From the NCBI RefSeq assembly GCF_900106075.1, contig NZ_LT629794.1, positions 1,344,001 to 1,408,000 of the forward strand: DNA of 64,000 bases, written 5' to 3'. This document shows positions 9,933 to 19,179 of the stretch, piece by piece (position 1 is the stretch's first letter; the number at the start of each line of letters is the position of its first letter). The notes under the pieces were generated by a model, which was not told where the DNA came from, made no database searches, and saw nothing but the letters and a program-made list of their open reading frames with translations. The translations under genes and the position numbers were made by a program. The DNA comes from Polaribacter sp. Hel1_33_78. Lineage in GTDB: Bacteria; Bacteroidota; Bacteroidia; Flavobacteriales; Flavobacteriaceae.

Positions 9933-10481
9933 TTAAGTTGATTCCAAATGTGTATTAATTTTATCATACACAGAACGATAATAATCATGAAACTTTGGCA
10001 GCAAAACGTTTTCTAGGCTTTTTGTTTGATTTAATACGTTCAAATCCCACAATTCTAAACCATCAACTTCTTCTTTTTGCATCGTTAAAGTCGAAATATT
10101 AACCTTTAATTCGGTTATAAATACATGATGATGCTCATTGTCTTGGATTCCATTTTCATGAGAAACTTGATGAATTCTAGTACCTATTTTGATGAGGTCT
10201 TTTTCTCCTATTTCTATCCCAATTTCTTCAAAAACTTCTCTTTTTGCACCTTCTACAATATCTTCACCAGCTCCAATGTGTCCAGCAACGGAAATATCCC
10301 AAATTCCGGGAAACACCTTCTTTGTAAGCGCTCTTTTTTGAAGTAATATTTTTCTATCCGAGGTAAAAAACCAAATATGAGCTGTTGCATGAAACCAGCC
10401 GTTTTTATGGGCTTCAGATTTTAATGCTGTTTTTCCTGTTGATTTTCCGTTAGGTGTTAAAATATCAATTAATTCATCCAT
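9933..10481 (-). CDS. NUDIX hydrolase (isopentenyl-diphosphate isomerase-like subgroup)
   Basis: This 182-residue cytoplasmic protein carries a perfect Nudix box at about residues 67-89 (G x5 E x7 REVFEEIGI), which binds the divalent metals used to hydrolyse nucleoside-diphosphate-linked compounds. The segments WFHATAHIWFF and ILLQKRA just before the box are typical of the IDI-like group, which includes YfcD-type proteins. The start was set at the ATG at 10481, giving MDELIDIL. The longer in-frame start at 10520 adds a hydrophobic stretch not expected in the family. The gene follows the M42 peptidase by 68 bp on the same strand and may share its transcript. The substrate is unknown. Confidence 0.87.
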   Translation of the reverse strand: MDELIDILTPNGKSTGKTALKSEAHKNGWFHATAHIWFFTSDRKILLQKRALTKKVFPGIWDISVAGHIGAGEDIVEGAKREVFEEIGIEIGEKDLIKIGTRIHQVSHENGIQDNEHHHVFITELKVNISTLTMQKEEVDGLELWDLNVLNQTKSLENVLLPKFHDYYRSVYDKINTHLEST

Positions 10482-10549
10482 TGCAAAAGAAAACATCATT
10501 TCGATAAAAAAAAAGACCAATTGATTTTTATCGAAATGATAAGATTTTA

Positions 10550-11638
10550 TTATTCAAAATAAGAAAAAGTTTCTCCGTTTTTGATGTTTAATAAGGTTTC
10601 ATAAATCATTTTAATTACATTTTCTACATCATTCCTATGCACCATTTCTACTGTGGTATGCATGTATCTTAAGGGTAAAGAAATTAATGCAGAGGCAACA
10701 CCACCATTACTGTAAGCAAAAGCATCTGTATCTGTTCCTGTTGCTCTTGAAAGAGCTGAACGTTGAAAAGGAATCTTATTCGCTACAGCGGTTTCTGTAA
10801 TTAAATCACGTAATTTCTGTTGCACAGCCGGCGCATAAGCAATAACTGGGCCTTTACCCATTTCTAAAAGACCTTCTTTATTCTTGTCGATCATAGGTGT
10901 AGTCGTGTCATGCGTTACATCTGTTACAATTGCTACATTTGGTTGAATAGTTTGTGTAATCATTTCTGCACCGCGTAGACCAATTTCTTCCTGCACAGAA
11001 TTGGTAATGTACAATCCGAAAGGTAATTCTTTTTTGTTTTCTTTTAATAGACGAGCAACTTCGGCAATCATAAAGCCACCCATTCTGTTGTCCAAAGCTC
11101 TACAAACAAATTTATCTCCATTTAAAATATGAAATTCATCTGGATAAGTGATAACACATCCTACATGTATGCCTAAATCTTCAACCTCTTTTTTTGTGGT
11201 GCAGCCTGTATCTATAAAAATATTGTCAGGTTTTGGAGCCTCTTCTTTTCCTTTATCTCTTGTGTGAATTGCAGGCCAACCAAAAACACCTTTTACAATG
11301 CCGTTTTTAGTGTGAATGTTTACAATTTTACTTGGTGCAATTTGATGATCTGAACCTCCATTTCTAATCACATAAATTAAACCATTATCAGAAATATAAT
11401 TTACATACCAAGAGATCTCATCTGCATGACCTTCGATTACAACTTTGTATTTTGCATCAGGATTTATTACACCAACTGCAGAGCCGTACGTATCTGTAAT
11501 GAAAGTATCCACATAAGGCTTAAGATACTCCATCCAAATTTTTTGACTTTCCCATTCATAGCCTGTAGGAGCCGCATTGTTTAGATATTTTTCTAAAAAT
11601 GTAAGTGAGCTTTTATTTAAAATTGTTTCTTTTGCCAT
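10550..11638 (-). CDS. M42 family glutamyl/leucyl aminopeptidase
   Basis: This 362-residue cytoplasmic metallopeptidase belongs to the tetrahedral aminopeptidase (TET/FrvX) family. It removes N-terminal residues from short peptides, using two metal ions in a large oligomer. Metal and catalytic residues can be read in order: His71 in EGHADEISW, the bridging Asp in RALDNRMGG, the catalytic Glu pair in SVQEEIGLRG, the Asp in TDVTHDT, and the last His in RYMHTTVEMVH. The length is normal and the start has no competitor. The gene is the first of a minus-strand pair with the NUDIX hydrolase and faces a 485-bp divergent intergenic region containing an operator-like inverted repeat. Confidence 0.93.
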   Translation of the reverse strand: MAKETILNKSSLTFLEKYLNNAAPTGYEWESQKIWMEYLKPYVDTFITDTYGSAVGVINPDAKYKVVIEGHADEISWYVNYISDNGLIYVIRNGGSDHQIAPSKIVNIHTKNGIVKGVFGWPAIHTRDKGKEEAPKPDNIFIDTGCTTKKEVEDLGIHVGCVITYPDEFHILNGDKFVCRALDNRMGGFMIAEVARLLKENKKELPFGLYITNSVQEEIGLRGAEMITQTIQPNVAIVTDVTHDTTTPMIDKNKEGLLEMGKGPVIAYAPAVQQKLRDLITETAVANKIPFQRSALSRATGTDTDAFAYSNGGVASALISLPLRYMHTTVEMVHRNDVENVIKMIYETLLNIKNGETFSYFE

Positions 11639-11683
11639 TTTTATAATTTTATTAAAATGTTGTTAAATAGACGCGCATTATTG

Positions 11684-11710
11684 TTATATGACATACTAAT
11701 TGTCATGTTA
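11684..11710. promoter_or_regulatory. Operator-like inverted repeat upstream of the M42 peptidase
   Basis: Two arms, TTATATGACA at 11684-11693 and TGTCATGTTA at 11701-11710, form an inverted repeat that matches at 8 of 10 positions around a 7-bp spacer. The inner six bases are perfect (ATGACA/TGTCAT). It lies 46 bp upstream of the peptidase start in a divergent intergenic region, where a repressor or activator site would be expected. No regulator gene is adjacent, so this rests on symmetry and position only. Confidence 0.3.
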
Positions 11711-12038
11711 AATCATGTGTAAAAGTAAAACGTTTTTTCTACTATTCTCAAAAAATTATCATAAAAAGTGTAACAAATTTTAGAACTTTTATACTTATCA
11801 ATGAAACTTATGGAAAAACTAAAAATATTTAAAATTAAAATCAATTTTGGTTATTTTATGACTTGTCCTCCTTTTCACTTTAAATTTGAAATGGGGTATT
11901 AGTTTCCAGAATTCATAGATAGATTTTTAAATTATTTAAGGCAGTATCAGGTGGTTTACTGAATGCTTATAAAAATAATATTAGAAATGTAATTATCAAA
12001 AATGTATTCGATTTATAAGATTATGATAATATAAATAT
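11711..12038. other. Intergenic DNA without recognisable genes
   Basis: The divergent gap between the M42 peptidase and the ABC ATPase is about 485 bp in total. Apart from the inverted repeat near 11684 and the -7-like element at 12039, this stretch is AT-rich and broken by stops in all frames I followed. No tRNA-like cloverleaf, terminator or conserved small protein is apparent. It could hold a degraded gene or a long 5' leader, but nothing in the bases lets me claim either. Confidence 0.4.
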
Positions 12039-12046
12039 TACTTTTG
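12039..12046 (+). promoter_or_regulatory. Bacteroidetes-type -7 element upstream of the ABC/M1 operon
   Basis: TACTTTTG matches the TAnnTTTG -7 consensus of Bacteroidota and lies 77 bp upstream of the ABC ATPase start. I do not see a good TTTG -33 box at the usual 18-20 bp distance, so the assignment is tentative. Confidence 0.35.
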
Positions 12047-12123
12047 GACATAAAGTAGGACAATTAGATACATAAGGTTTAAAGGCATAAAATTTAGAGA
12101 GCAACTATAATAAAACAAAAAAA

Positions 12124-13011
12124 ATGAAGCTAGTAATAGAAAATTTAACGAAGACGTATAAGAATGGTGTAAAAGCTATTGATAATTTAAGTATTGAAAT
12201 AGGAACAGGAATGTTTGGTTTGTTAGGGCCAAATGGTGCTGGAAAATCATCATTAATGAGAACAATTGCAACGTTGCAAAGTCCAGATTCTGGTTCAATT
12301 ACTTTTGGAAATATCAATGTATTGGAAGATAATATGTCTTTGCGTAAAGTGTTGGGATATTTACCACAGTCTTTTGGTGTTTATCCTAAAATGTCTGCGG
12401 AAGATTTGTTAGATTATTTTGCAACTTTAAAAGGAATTGCAAACAAAAGTGAAAGAAAGGCAATTGTAAAAAAGGTTTTAGAAATTACAAATTTATATGA
12501 TGTAAGACGTAAACATGTTGCCGGGTATTCTGGCGGAATGAAACAACGTTTTGGAATCGCTCAGTTACTTTTAAATAATCCAAAATTAATTATTGTAGAT
12601 GAACCAACAGCAGGTTTAGACCCGGCTGAAAGACATCGTTTTTTAAATGTTTTACGCGAAGTTGGCACAAATTGCACCGTTATTTTCTCTACTCATATTG
12701 TTGAAGATGTAAAAGAATTGTGCAATGAAATGGCAATTTTAAACGGAGGAAAAATTCTAAATCATACAACTCCGCAAGAAGCTACGAAGGAAATTGATGG
12801 AACCATTTGGACAAAAATTATCAATAGAGAGGATTTAGAAGAGAATGAAGAAAAGTTTGATATTTTATCTTCGAACTACAACCAAGACAATACATTAAAT
12901 ATTAGAGTGCATGCTGCAGAAAAACCTTCAGAAGAATTTATAGCGGTAAAACCACAATTAGATGATGTTTATTTTATTGCATTAAAGCAAGATGAACCGG
13001 AGTTAGTTTAA
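12124..13011 (+). CDS. ABC transporter ATP-binding protein (partner of the permease/M1 fusion)
   Basis: This 295-residue cytoplasmic ATPase would power the ABC-2 permease encoded 51 bp downstream. The Walker A is GPNGAGKSS at residues 35-43. The Q-loop region reads GYLPQSFGVYP, the signature is YSGGMKQR, Walker B is LIIVDEPTAGLDP, and the H-loop is FSTHIVEDV. The C-terminal 70 or so residues extend beyond the core domain, as in ABC-2 (CcmA-like) ATPases, and may contact the permease. The substrate is unknown. The ATPase plus a permease/peptidase fusion is a recurrent pairing in Bacteroidota, from which I infer a joint role. Confidence 0.92.
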   Translation: MKLVIENLTKTYKNGVKAIDNLSIEIGTGMFGLLGPNGAGKSSLMRTIATLQSPDSGSITFGNINVLEDNMSLRKVLGYLPQSFGVYPKMSAEDLLDYFATLKGIANKSERKAIVKKVLEITNLYDVRRKHVAGYSGGMKQRFGIAQLLLNNPKLIIVDEPTAGLDPAERHRFLNVLREVGTNCTVIFSTHIVEDVKELCNEMAILNGGKILNHTTPQEATKEIDGTIWTKIINREDLEENEEKFDILSSNYNQDNTLNIRVHAAEKPSEEFIAVKPQLDDVYFIALKQDEPELV

Positions 13012-13062
13012 CGTTTTGAAAAAATAATAATTTTAAAAATTAAATTCTCTAACTACATAATT

Positions 13063-16000
13063 ATGTTTTCAACTATTTTCAAACAAGAATTAAAATATTG
13101 GTTTAATAGACCTGCTTTTTACATATATTTATCCATCTTTTTGTGCTTGTCTTTCTTTTTATCAGCAGCTACTGCTGGTTTATTCGATTCAATAACTGCA
13201 ACTACTGGTTCATCAAGAATTGTAAACTCTCCAATCGGTGTTAATGGTTTATTAAATGCGTTAACGGTTTTTATCTTTTTCCTTTTCCCATCTATTATAG
13301 GAGTTTCTATATATAGAGATTATAAAAGTGAAATGCATACCATTTTGTATTCCTATCCTTTTACAAAATCTAATTACCTATTTGCAAAGTTTTTTAGCGG
13401 TATCGTTGTGGTTTCTTTAATTGTTTTATCAATTTCTTTAGGAATGATAATTGGATTTAGATTTCCTGGAACAAACCCTGAAATTGTTGGTTCATTTCAA
13501 ATCGTAACCTATTTAAAAGCCTATTTAATATTTATTTTACCAAATATTTTATTGTTTGGCGCCATTGTTTTTGCTGTGGTAACTTTTTCTAGAAATATTG
13601 CTGCAGGTTTTATAACTATTATTGTTTTGTTATTCATTCAAGGTGTGGTAGAAAGTATACTTTCTGAGCCAGAACAAAGAGGTTTATTAGCTATTTTAGA
13701 TCCTTTCGGTTCTGGAGCTGTAAATTATTACACAAAATATTGGACGCCTTCAGAACAGAATGAATTACAACTGCCTATTAAAGAAATGATTATATACAAT
13801 CGTTTACTGTGGTTAGCAGTTGCTACTTTAATCTTTGGATTGGTTTATCGATTTTTTACATTTAGTCAAAATGCCATCTCTTTTTCATTTAAAAAATCAA
13901 AAGGTGAGAGAATGACCAAGACAAATTTTAGTGGAATTACAAGAATTGTTTTGCCTAAAGTTGTTTATGATCATTCATTTTTTCAAAATTTTAAAACGAT
14001 GTGGAAGTTATCTAATATCGATTTTAAATACATTGTAAAAAGTTGGCCGTTTATATCCATTGTTCTAGTTGGTTTAGTTTTAATGTTAGTTGGCTTGTCT
14101 GAAATAGGAAATATTTTTGGGACTGCAACTTTACCAGTTACTTGGAAAATGTTGAACATTGCAGGCGTTTTTTCGGTTTCTATAAATATTTGTACTTTTT
14201 TATACGCTGGTATGCTTGTAAATAGAGCTAAGATCGCAAGAGTAAATCATTTAGTAGATGCCACCGCAATTCCAAATTGGACTTTATTATTTTCTAAAGT
14301 AATTGCTTTAGTAAAAATGCAAATTGTTCTTTTGGCAGTAATTTTGATTGCAGGTGTTTTATTCCAATTGTATAATGGCTATTATAATTTTGAGTTTGGG
14401 CATTATTTACAAGAATTATTTCTACTAAGTATTTTAGGGTATGTAGTCTGGGCTTTCCTATCAATTTTTATTCAGACTTTAATTGGTAATCCATATTTAG
14501 GATTGTTTATTTTATTGGTAATTTCTATCGGTATGCCATTTTTGTCATTGGCAGGTGTAGAGCAATCTATTTTTAAATATAATCAGGGGCCTGGATTTAG
14601 TTATTCCGATATGAACGGTTACGGAATTTTAACGCCATTTCTAGTATATAAAGTCTATTGGATTCTTTGTGGTTTAGTACTTCTAGTAATGTCTGCCTTA
14701 TTTTGGGTTCGAGGAATACCCGCTTCCTTTGCAGAAAGATTATCGTTAGCAAAGTCAAGGTTTAAAGGTGGTTATGCTGTTAGTTTAGTGGTTTTTTTAG
14801 TTGCTTTTTTCAGTTTAGGATTTTCTATTTATCAAGAAACCGGTTCTAAAGGAAAAAGAACTTCTTCGAAAGAAGCAGAATTAAGAAGAGTAGAGTGGGA
14901 GAAGAAATATAAAAGATTTGAAAATTACGAACAACCAAGAGTCATTGCAGTTAATACAACTATGGATATTTTTCCAAAAGAAAGATTATTTAAGGCGTCT
15001 GCAAAAATCCAAATGGTAAATAAAACGGCGAATGCGATAGATAGTGTTTTCTTAAATCATAATTCATTAAAAAGTACATTTGAATTTAGTAAGCCAAATA
15101 AATTAGTTTCAAAGGATACTATACATAACTTTGATATTTATTACTTTGAAAACAAAATAATGCCTGGAGATACTTTAGAATTGGCAGTAACTGTAAAAAG
15201 TAATAAAAATACATCTTATAGAGGAAGATCTCCAGTTAGAGGAAATGGTACCTTTATCAATAATTCTTCTTTATTTCCTACGCTAGGCTATTCAGCACAA
15301 GGAGAATTAAGAGACGATAAAACGCGTAAAAAGTATGATTTATCTAAAAATGATTTACGTCCTCATCCGTCAGATTCAGCAGCTTTAGGTGATACTTATA
15401 TTTCCAAAGATTCAGATTGGATTAATTTTGAAGCAACAGTTTCAACTTCAATAGATCAAATTGCAATTGCTCCAGGATATCTGCAAAAAGAGTGGATAGA
15501 AAATGATAGAAAATATTTTCATTACAAGATGGATAGTAAAATCCTAAACTTCTATGCCTTTAATTCTGGTAGATATGAAGTGAAAAAAGAAATGTTTAAA
15601 GGAATTAGTTTAGAAATTTACTACCACAAACCACATACTTTCAATTTAGATAGAATGATGAAAGGTATGAAGGCATCCTTAAATTATAATTCAGAAAACT
15701 TTAGTCCTTATCAATTTAGACAAGCAAGAATTATTGAGTTTCCAAGAACAGGAGGAACGTTTGCACAAGCTTTTGCAAATACAATGCCTTTCTCTGAAGG
15801 AATTGGCTTTATTGCAGATGTAGATGATGAAGATGATGATGGAGTTGATTATCCTTTTGCAGTTACTGCTCACGAAGTTGCACATCAATGGTGGGCGCAT
15901 CAAGTAATAGGAGCAGATGTTTTAGGGGCTACAATGTTGTCTGAAAGTATGTCTGAATATGTGTCTTTAAAAGTGTTAGAGCATGAACATGGAAAAGCAA

Positions 16001-16713
16001 AAATGAGAACTTTTTTAAAGGAAGCTCTAGATGGATACTTATTACAAAGAACTTTAGAACGTAAACGTGAAAAACCGTTAATGTATAATGATGGTCAAGG
16101 CTATATACATTATCAAAAAGGGTCTATGGTTTTATATGCTTTGAGCGATTATATTGGAGAAGAAAAAATGAATGGAGCAATTAAGAAATTTATTAATAAA
16201 GTGAAATTTCAAGAACCTCCTTATACAACTTCTATTGAATTCGTAAACCATTTAAAGGAGGCTACTCCAGACTCTTTACAATATGTAATTAAAGATATGT
16301 TCGAAACCATTACTTTGTATAAAAACAGAATAACAGATTCTAAAGTAACTGAATTGGAAAACGGAACTTATCAAGTTGATATAGAGTTTGAAGTTGCTAA
16401 ATATAGAAATAATGAAAAAGGAAAACGTTATTATGGAGAAAAAGTAGGGGACACTTTATCTTATAAAACAGATAAAATGAAAAAGCCAATTTTATCTGTT
16501 CCTTTAGCAGATTATATAGATGTTGGTATTTTTACAGAAGAAGAAGTTCAAGGAAAAATGAAAGAAAAAGTACTTTATTTGAAGAAACATAAAATTACAG
16601 CAATCAATAATAAGTTAACAATTATTGTTGAAGAAAAACCAATGGAAGTTGGCGTAGATCCTTACAATAAATTGATTGATACACAATCTGATGATAATCG
16701 AAGAAAATTCTAG
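13063..16713 (+). CDS. ABC-2 permease fused to M1 family metallopeptidase
   Basis: This 1216-residue protein has two parts. The N-terminal half (about residues 1-590) has roughly a dozen hydrophobic segments in two ABC-2 permease-like sets, with a polar loop near 275-330 between them. The C-terminal part (about 640-1216) resembles M1 aminopeptidases, with the zinc site HEVAH at 937-941 and a likely third ligand Glu961 in SESMSEY. That glutamate is one residue further away than in canonical HExxH-x18-E enzymes, and the GAMEN motif is replaced by something like ANTMPFSE. The peptidase would lie on the periplasmic side if the last helix near 570-590 places it there. The role is unknown; peptide processing coupled to transport is an inference. 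Confidence 0.9.
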   Translation: MFSTIFKQELKYWFNRPAFYIYLSIFLCLSFFLSAATAGLFDSITATTGSSRIVNSPIGVNGLLNALTVFIFFLFPSIIGVSIYRDYKSEMHTILYSYPFTKSNYLFAKFFSGIVVVSLIVLSISLGMIIGFRFPGTNPEIVGSFQIVTYLKAYLIFILPNILLFGAIVFAVVTFSRNIAAGFITIIVLLFIQGVVESILSEPEQRGLLAILDPFGSGAVNYYTKYWTPSEQNELQLPIKEMIIYNRLLWLAVATLIFGLVYRFFTFSQNAISFSFKKSKGERMTKTNFSGITRIVLPKVVYDHSFFQNFKTMWKLSNIDFKYIVKSWPFISIVLVGLVLMLVGLSEIGNIFGTATLPVTWKMLNIAGVFSVSINICTFLYAGMLVNRAKIARVNHLVDATAIPNWTLLFSKVIALVKMQIVLLAVILIAGVLFQLYNGYYNFEFGHYLQELFLLSILGYVVWAFLSIFIQTLIGNPYLGLFILLVISIGMPFLSLAGVEQSIFKYNQGPGFSYSDMNGYGILTPFLVYKVYWILCGLVLLVMSALFWVRGIPASFAERLSLAKSRFKGGYAVSLVVFLVAFFSLGFSIYQETGSKGKRTSSKEAELRRVEWEKKYKRFENYEQPRVIAVNTTMDIFPKERLFKASAKIQMVNKTANAIDSVFLNHNSLKSTFEFSKPNKLVSKDTIHNFDIYYFENKIMPGDTLELAVTVKSNKNTSYRGRSPVRGNGTFINNSSLFPTLGYSAQGELRDDKTRKKYDLSKNDLRPHPSDSAALGDTYISKDSDWINFEATVSTSIDQIAIAPGYLQKEWIENDRKYFHYKMDSKILNFYAFNSGRYEVKKEMFKGISLEIYYHKPHTFNLDRMMKGMKASLNYNSENFSPYQFRQARIIEFPRTGGTFAQAFANTMPFSEGIGFIADVDDEDDDGVDYPFAVTAHEVAHQWWAHQVIGADVLGATMLSESMSEYVSLKVLEHEHGKAKMRTFLKEALDGYLLQRTLERKREKPLMYNDGQGYIHYQKGSMVLYALSDYIGEEKMNGAIKKFINKVKFQEPPYTTSIEFVNHLKEATPDSLQYVIKDMFETITLYKNRITDSKVTELENGTYQVDIEFEVAKYRNNEKGKRYYGEKVGDTLSYKTDKMKKPILSVPLADYIDVGIFTEEEVQGKMKEKVLYLKKHKITAINNKLTIIVEEKPMEVGVDPYNKLIDTQSDDNRRKF

Positions 16714-16717
16714 ATGG

Positions 16718-17380
16718 ATGACGAAACAAAGGAAGACAACAATTGCCTCCGTTGCTTTTTTAACAGTGGTTGTATTACATATATTAGGGCTGCTATTTAG
16801 TCAGAAAATAGCTTTTTTAAGCAAGCCTTTTTTGATTACAACTTTAGTAATTATTTATTTAGTAGCTGTCGAAAAACCAAATTTTTGGTATGTTTCAGCC
16901 TTGTTTTTTTCTTTTTGGGGAGATGTTTTGTTGCTTTTTAAAAATCAGTTTTTTATATATGGATTAGCTTCTTTTTTATTGGCTCATATATTGTACATCA
17001 AAATAACAGTTTCATTTATCAAGAAGGTTAACTTCCAAAAGATTTTGGTGGCTTGTTTGCCTTTTGTAGTTTTTTTGTTTTCTTTTTTATTTGTGATAAT
17101 GGATAATCTTGGAGAAATGAAAGTTCCTGTCATTATTTACGGAATTGTAATTTCTTCTTTTGGAGCAGTTTCTTTTTTGAATTATACACAAGAAAAGAAT
17201 ACGGCAAGCTTATGGCTTTTTCTAGGAACTATTATTTTTATCATTTCTGATAGTTTAATTGCTCTTCATAAATTTTATGAGCCAAAACAATTCTATTCAA
17301 TAACTATAATGCTGACTTATATAGTTGCGCAATATCTAATTTGTAAGGCCATAATTGCTATAACTTCAGAACAGGATTAA
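16718..17380 (+). CDS. YhhN/TMEM86 family membrane protein (lysoplasmalogenase-like)
   Basis: This 220-residue integral membrane protein has about eight hydrophobic helices and the family features FWGDVLLL near residues 60-70 and ISDSLIALHKF near 180. Characterised TMEM86/YhhN proteins hydrolyse the vinyl-ether bond of lysoplasmalogens. Whether this bacterium makes plasmalogens is unknown, so the reaction is a family inference. I chose the ATG at 16718, five bases after the stop of the preceding permease/M1 gene. An earlier in-frame ATG at 16676 would overlap that gene and add a polar leader. Tight spacing implies one operon with the ABC genes. Confidence 0.8.
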   Translation: MTKQRKTTIASVAFLTVVVLHILGLLFSQKIAFLSKPFLITTLVIIYLVAVEKPNFWYVSALFFSFWGDVLLLFKNQFFIYGLASFLLAHILYIKITVSFIKKVNFQKILVACLPFVVFLFSFLFVIMDNLGEMKVPVIIYGIVISSFGAVSFLNYTQEKNTASLWLFLGTIIFIISDSLIALHKFYEPKQFYSITIMLTYIVAQYLICKAIIAITSEQD

Positions 17381-17439
17381 AGAAATAATTTAATTATTAA
17401 AAGTAGAATTATAACAAGCTTATTAAAATAATAAATGAA

Positions 17440-18525
17440 ATGAAAAATGGACTTTTAGTATTAATAGCTGCAGTTTTATTTCTCTCTTGTGGAAACCAGA
17501 AACAAGTCGAATTATATTTTTTGGATGAATATGTTTTGTCAGATTCTATCAGATTTAAAAACACTCTTATTGGCGGCTTATCAGGGTTAGACTATGCAAA
17601 TAATCAATATTATTTTGTGGTTGACGACGCTAGGAACCCCAGAGTTCTATCAGGAGATATTACTATTTCTAATTATGAAATAAAATCAATAGGCTTTAAA
17701 AATATCATTTTTTTAAATGATACCGCAACTAAATTTTACAGTGAAAATGCTTTAGATCTAGAATCTATTTTTTTTGATGAACAAACAAATGAAATTAATT
17801 TAGTAAGTGAGGGCGCTATTCGGAAAAATAAACTTCCTTCAGTTTTTAAAATTGATGAAAATGGAGCTTTTTTAGAAAGTTTTCCATTACCAAAGAACCT
17901 ATCAGATTTAAAAGTGATAAAACATAATGCTGCTTTTGAAGGCTCTTCAAAGAGTATTGATCATAAAGGATTTTGGACGGCTTTTGAAGCACCTCTAAAA
18001 GATGATGGTGCAGAGCCAACTTTTACAAAAACATCATCACCAATCAGAATTACGTATTTTGATAAAAAGTCTAAAAAAGCCACAAAACAATATGCTTATC
18101 AGTTAGAGCATATTACAAAACCATCAAAAGGAGACATCAATTTAAATGGTGTAACCGCAATTTTAGAGTACAAAAAAAATCACTTTTTTGTTATTGAAAG
18201 AACGTATCAGAATGGTTATGGAAGTTATGGGAATATTATTAGAATATTTGAAGCTATTATTGATGAAAAAACAACAAATATTTTAGAAATTGATGCATTA
18301 AAAACAACAAAATTTAGACCTCTTAAAAAAAGATTAATTTTTAATTTTGAAGATGTAAAGGAGAATTTAACATCTGGAATTATAGATAATATAGAAGGTC
18401 TTACTCTAGGTCCAAAATTGCCAAATGGAAATCAATCTTTAGTTTTGGTTGCTGATGATAATTTTCAAAGTTTTGGTAAGCAATTAAATCAATTTATTTT
18501 GTTAGAGTTACAAATAAATAAATAA
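17440..18525 (+). CDS. Phytase-esterase-like lipoprotein (PF13449 type)
   Basis: This 361-residue exported lipoprotein has signal peptide lipobox Cys17. The mature protein has the pattern of the 'esterase-like activity of phytase' family: GGLSGLDY near residues 46-53, ALDLESIFFD near 106-115, a mid-protein AFEGSSK-GFWTAFEAP stretch, a NGVTAILEY segment, and a C-terminal DNIEGLTLGP followed by SLVLVADDNF. These are the edges of a six-bladed propeller-like fold. Secreted phosphate-ester or lactone chemistry has been proposed for the family, but the substrate is not known. It lies 59 bp after the YhhN gene on the same strand. Confidence 0.78.
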   Translation: MKNGLLVLIAAVLFLSCGNQKQVELYFLDEYVLSDSIRFKNTLIGGLSGLDYANNQYYFVVDDARNPRVLSGDITISNYEIKSIGFKNIIFLNDTATKFYSENALDLESIFFDEQTNEINLVSEGAIRKNKLPSVFKIDENGAFLESFPLPKNLSDLKVIKHNAAFEGSSKSIDHKGFWTAFEAPLKDDGAEPTFTKTSSPIRITYFDKKSKKATKQYAYQLEHITKPSKGDINLNGVTAILEYKKNHFFVIERTYQNGYGSYGNIIRIFEAIIDEKTTNILEIDALKTTKFRPLKKRLIFNFEDVKENLTSGIIDNIEGLTLGPKLPNGNQSLVLVADDNFQSFGKQLNQFILLELQINK

Positions 18526-18555
18526 TAGTATTTTAGCTAACTTAAAAGTTACATT

Positions 18556-19080
18556 TTGCTGAATTTCACTAGATATAAAAGATATTTTTTAAATAATCAG
18601 TTTCAGAAGATTCTCATAGAAAAAGAGAGTAACAGAGTTGTTTCACAAAAAGAAATAAAGACTGTTGGAATTTTAACGACGGATGAAATTTCTAATTGGG
18701 TAAATGTTAAAGAAGAGGTAGAAAAATTACTGAATCTTACAAATGCTAAAATCTATAGTTTTAGGTCACATAAAAAACATCATGAAGTTTCCTATGAGCA
18801 CTTTTCTGAAAAAGATTTTAGTTGGAATGGAAATATCAATCAACCAAATCTCAAGAGTTTTATAGATGAACCTTTTGATTTGTTAATAGGTTATTTTAAT
18901 AAGAAAAACCTCTATTTAGAGAATGCAGTTTTACAATCTAAAGCTACTTTTAAAGTAGGCATTTCTAAAGTAAATCAGAAATTATATGATATTGAAATTG
19001 CAGAAGTTCCAATTAAAACAGATAAGTTTCTTTTAGAGCTAAAGAAATACTTGAGAATATTGAAAAAAATAAAAAATTAA
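18556..19080 (+). CDS. DUF6913 family protein
   Basis: This 174-residue, probably cytoplasmic protein has no signal peptide or membrane segment. It resembles DUF6913 proteins, which in flavobacteria stand just before dapA as here. Visible features include an N-terminal basic helix, the segment VGILTTDE near residue 40, FRSHKK near 77, and FDLLIGYFNKKNLYLE near 116, which could be a nucleotide-binding-like alternation of strands and helices. The start is the TTG at 18556; no ATG near the N-terminus preserves the conserved part. The function is unknown. Confidence 0.72.
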   Translation: MLNFTRYKRYFLNNQFQKILIEKESNRVVSQKEIKTVGILTTDEISNWVNVKEEVEKLLNLTNAKIYSFRSHKKHHEVSYEHFSEKDFSWNGNINQPNLKSFIDEPFDLLIGYFNKKNLYLENAVLQSKATFKVGISKVNQKLYDIEIAEVPIKTDKFLLELKKYLRILKKIKN

Positions 19081-19179
19081 ACTTCAAACGTAAAGTTGTG
19101 TTTTCCTGTTAAGAATTTATTATTTCATTTTAATATCAACTTGAATAGCGTAAATTTACCCTTGTAAAAAATAAAAATA

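Noticed and set aside
12105..12317. Minus-strand open frame over the ABC ATPase start
   Set aside because: It is a shadow of the ATPase gene in another frame, with no independent signal.
19151..19158. TAAATTTA as a dapA promoter
   Set aside because: It misses the final G of the -7 consensus and no -33 box stands at the right distance, so it was mentioned only under dapA.
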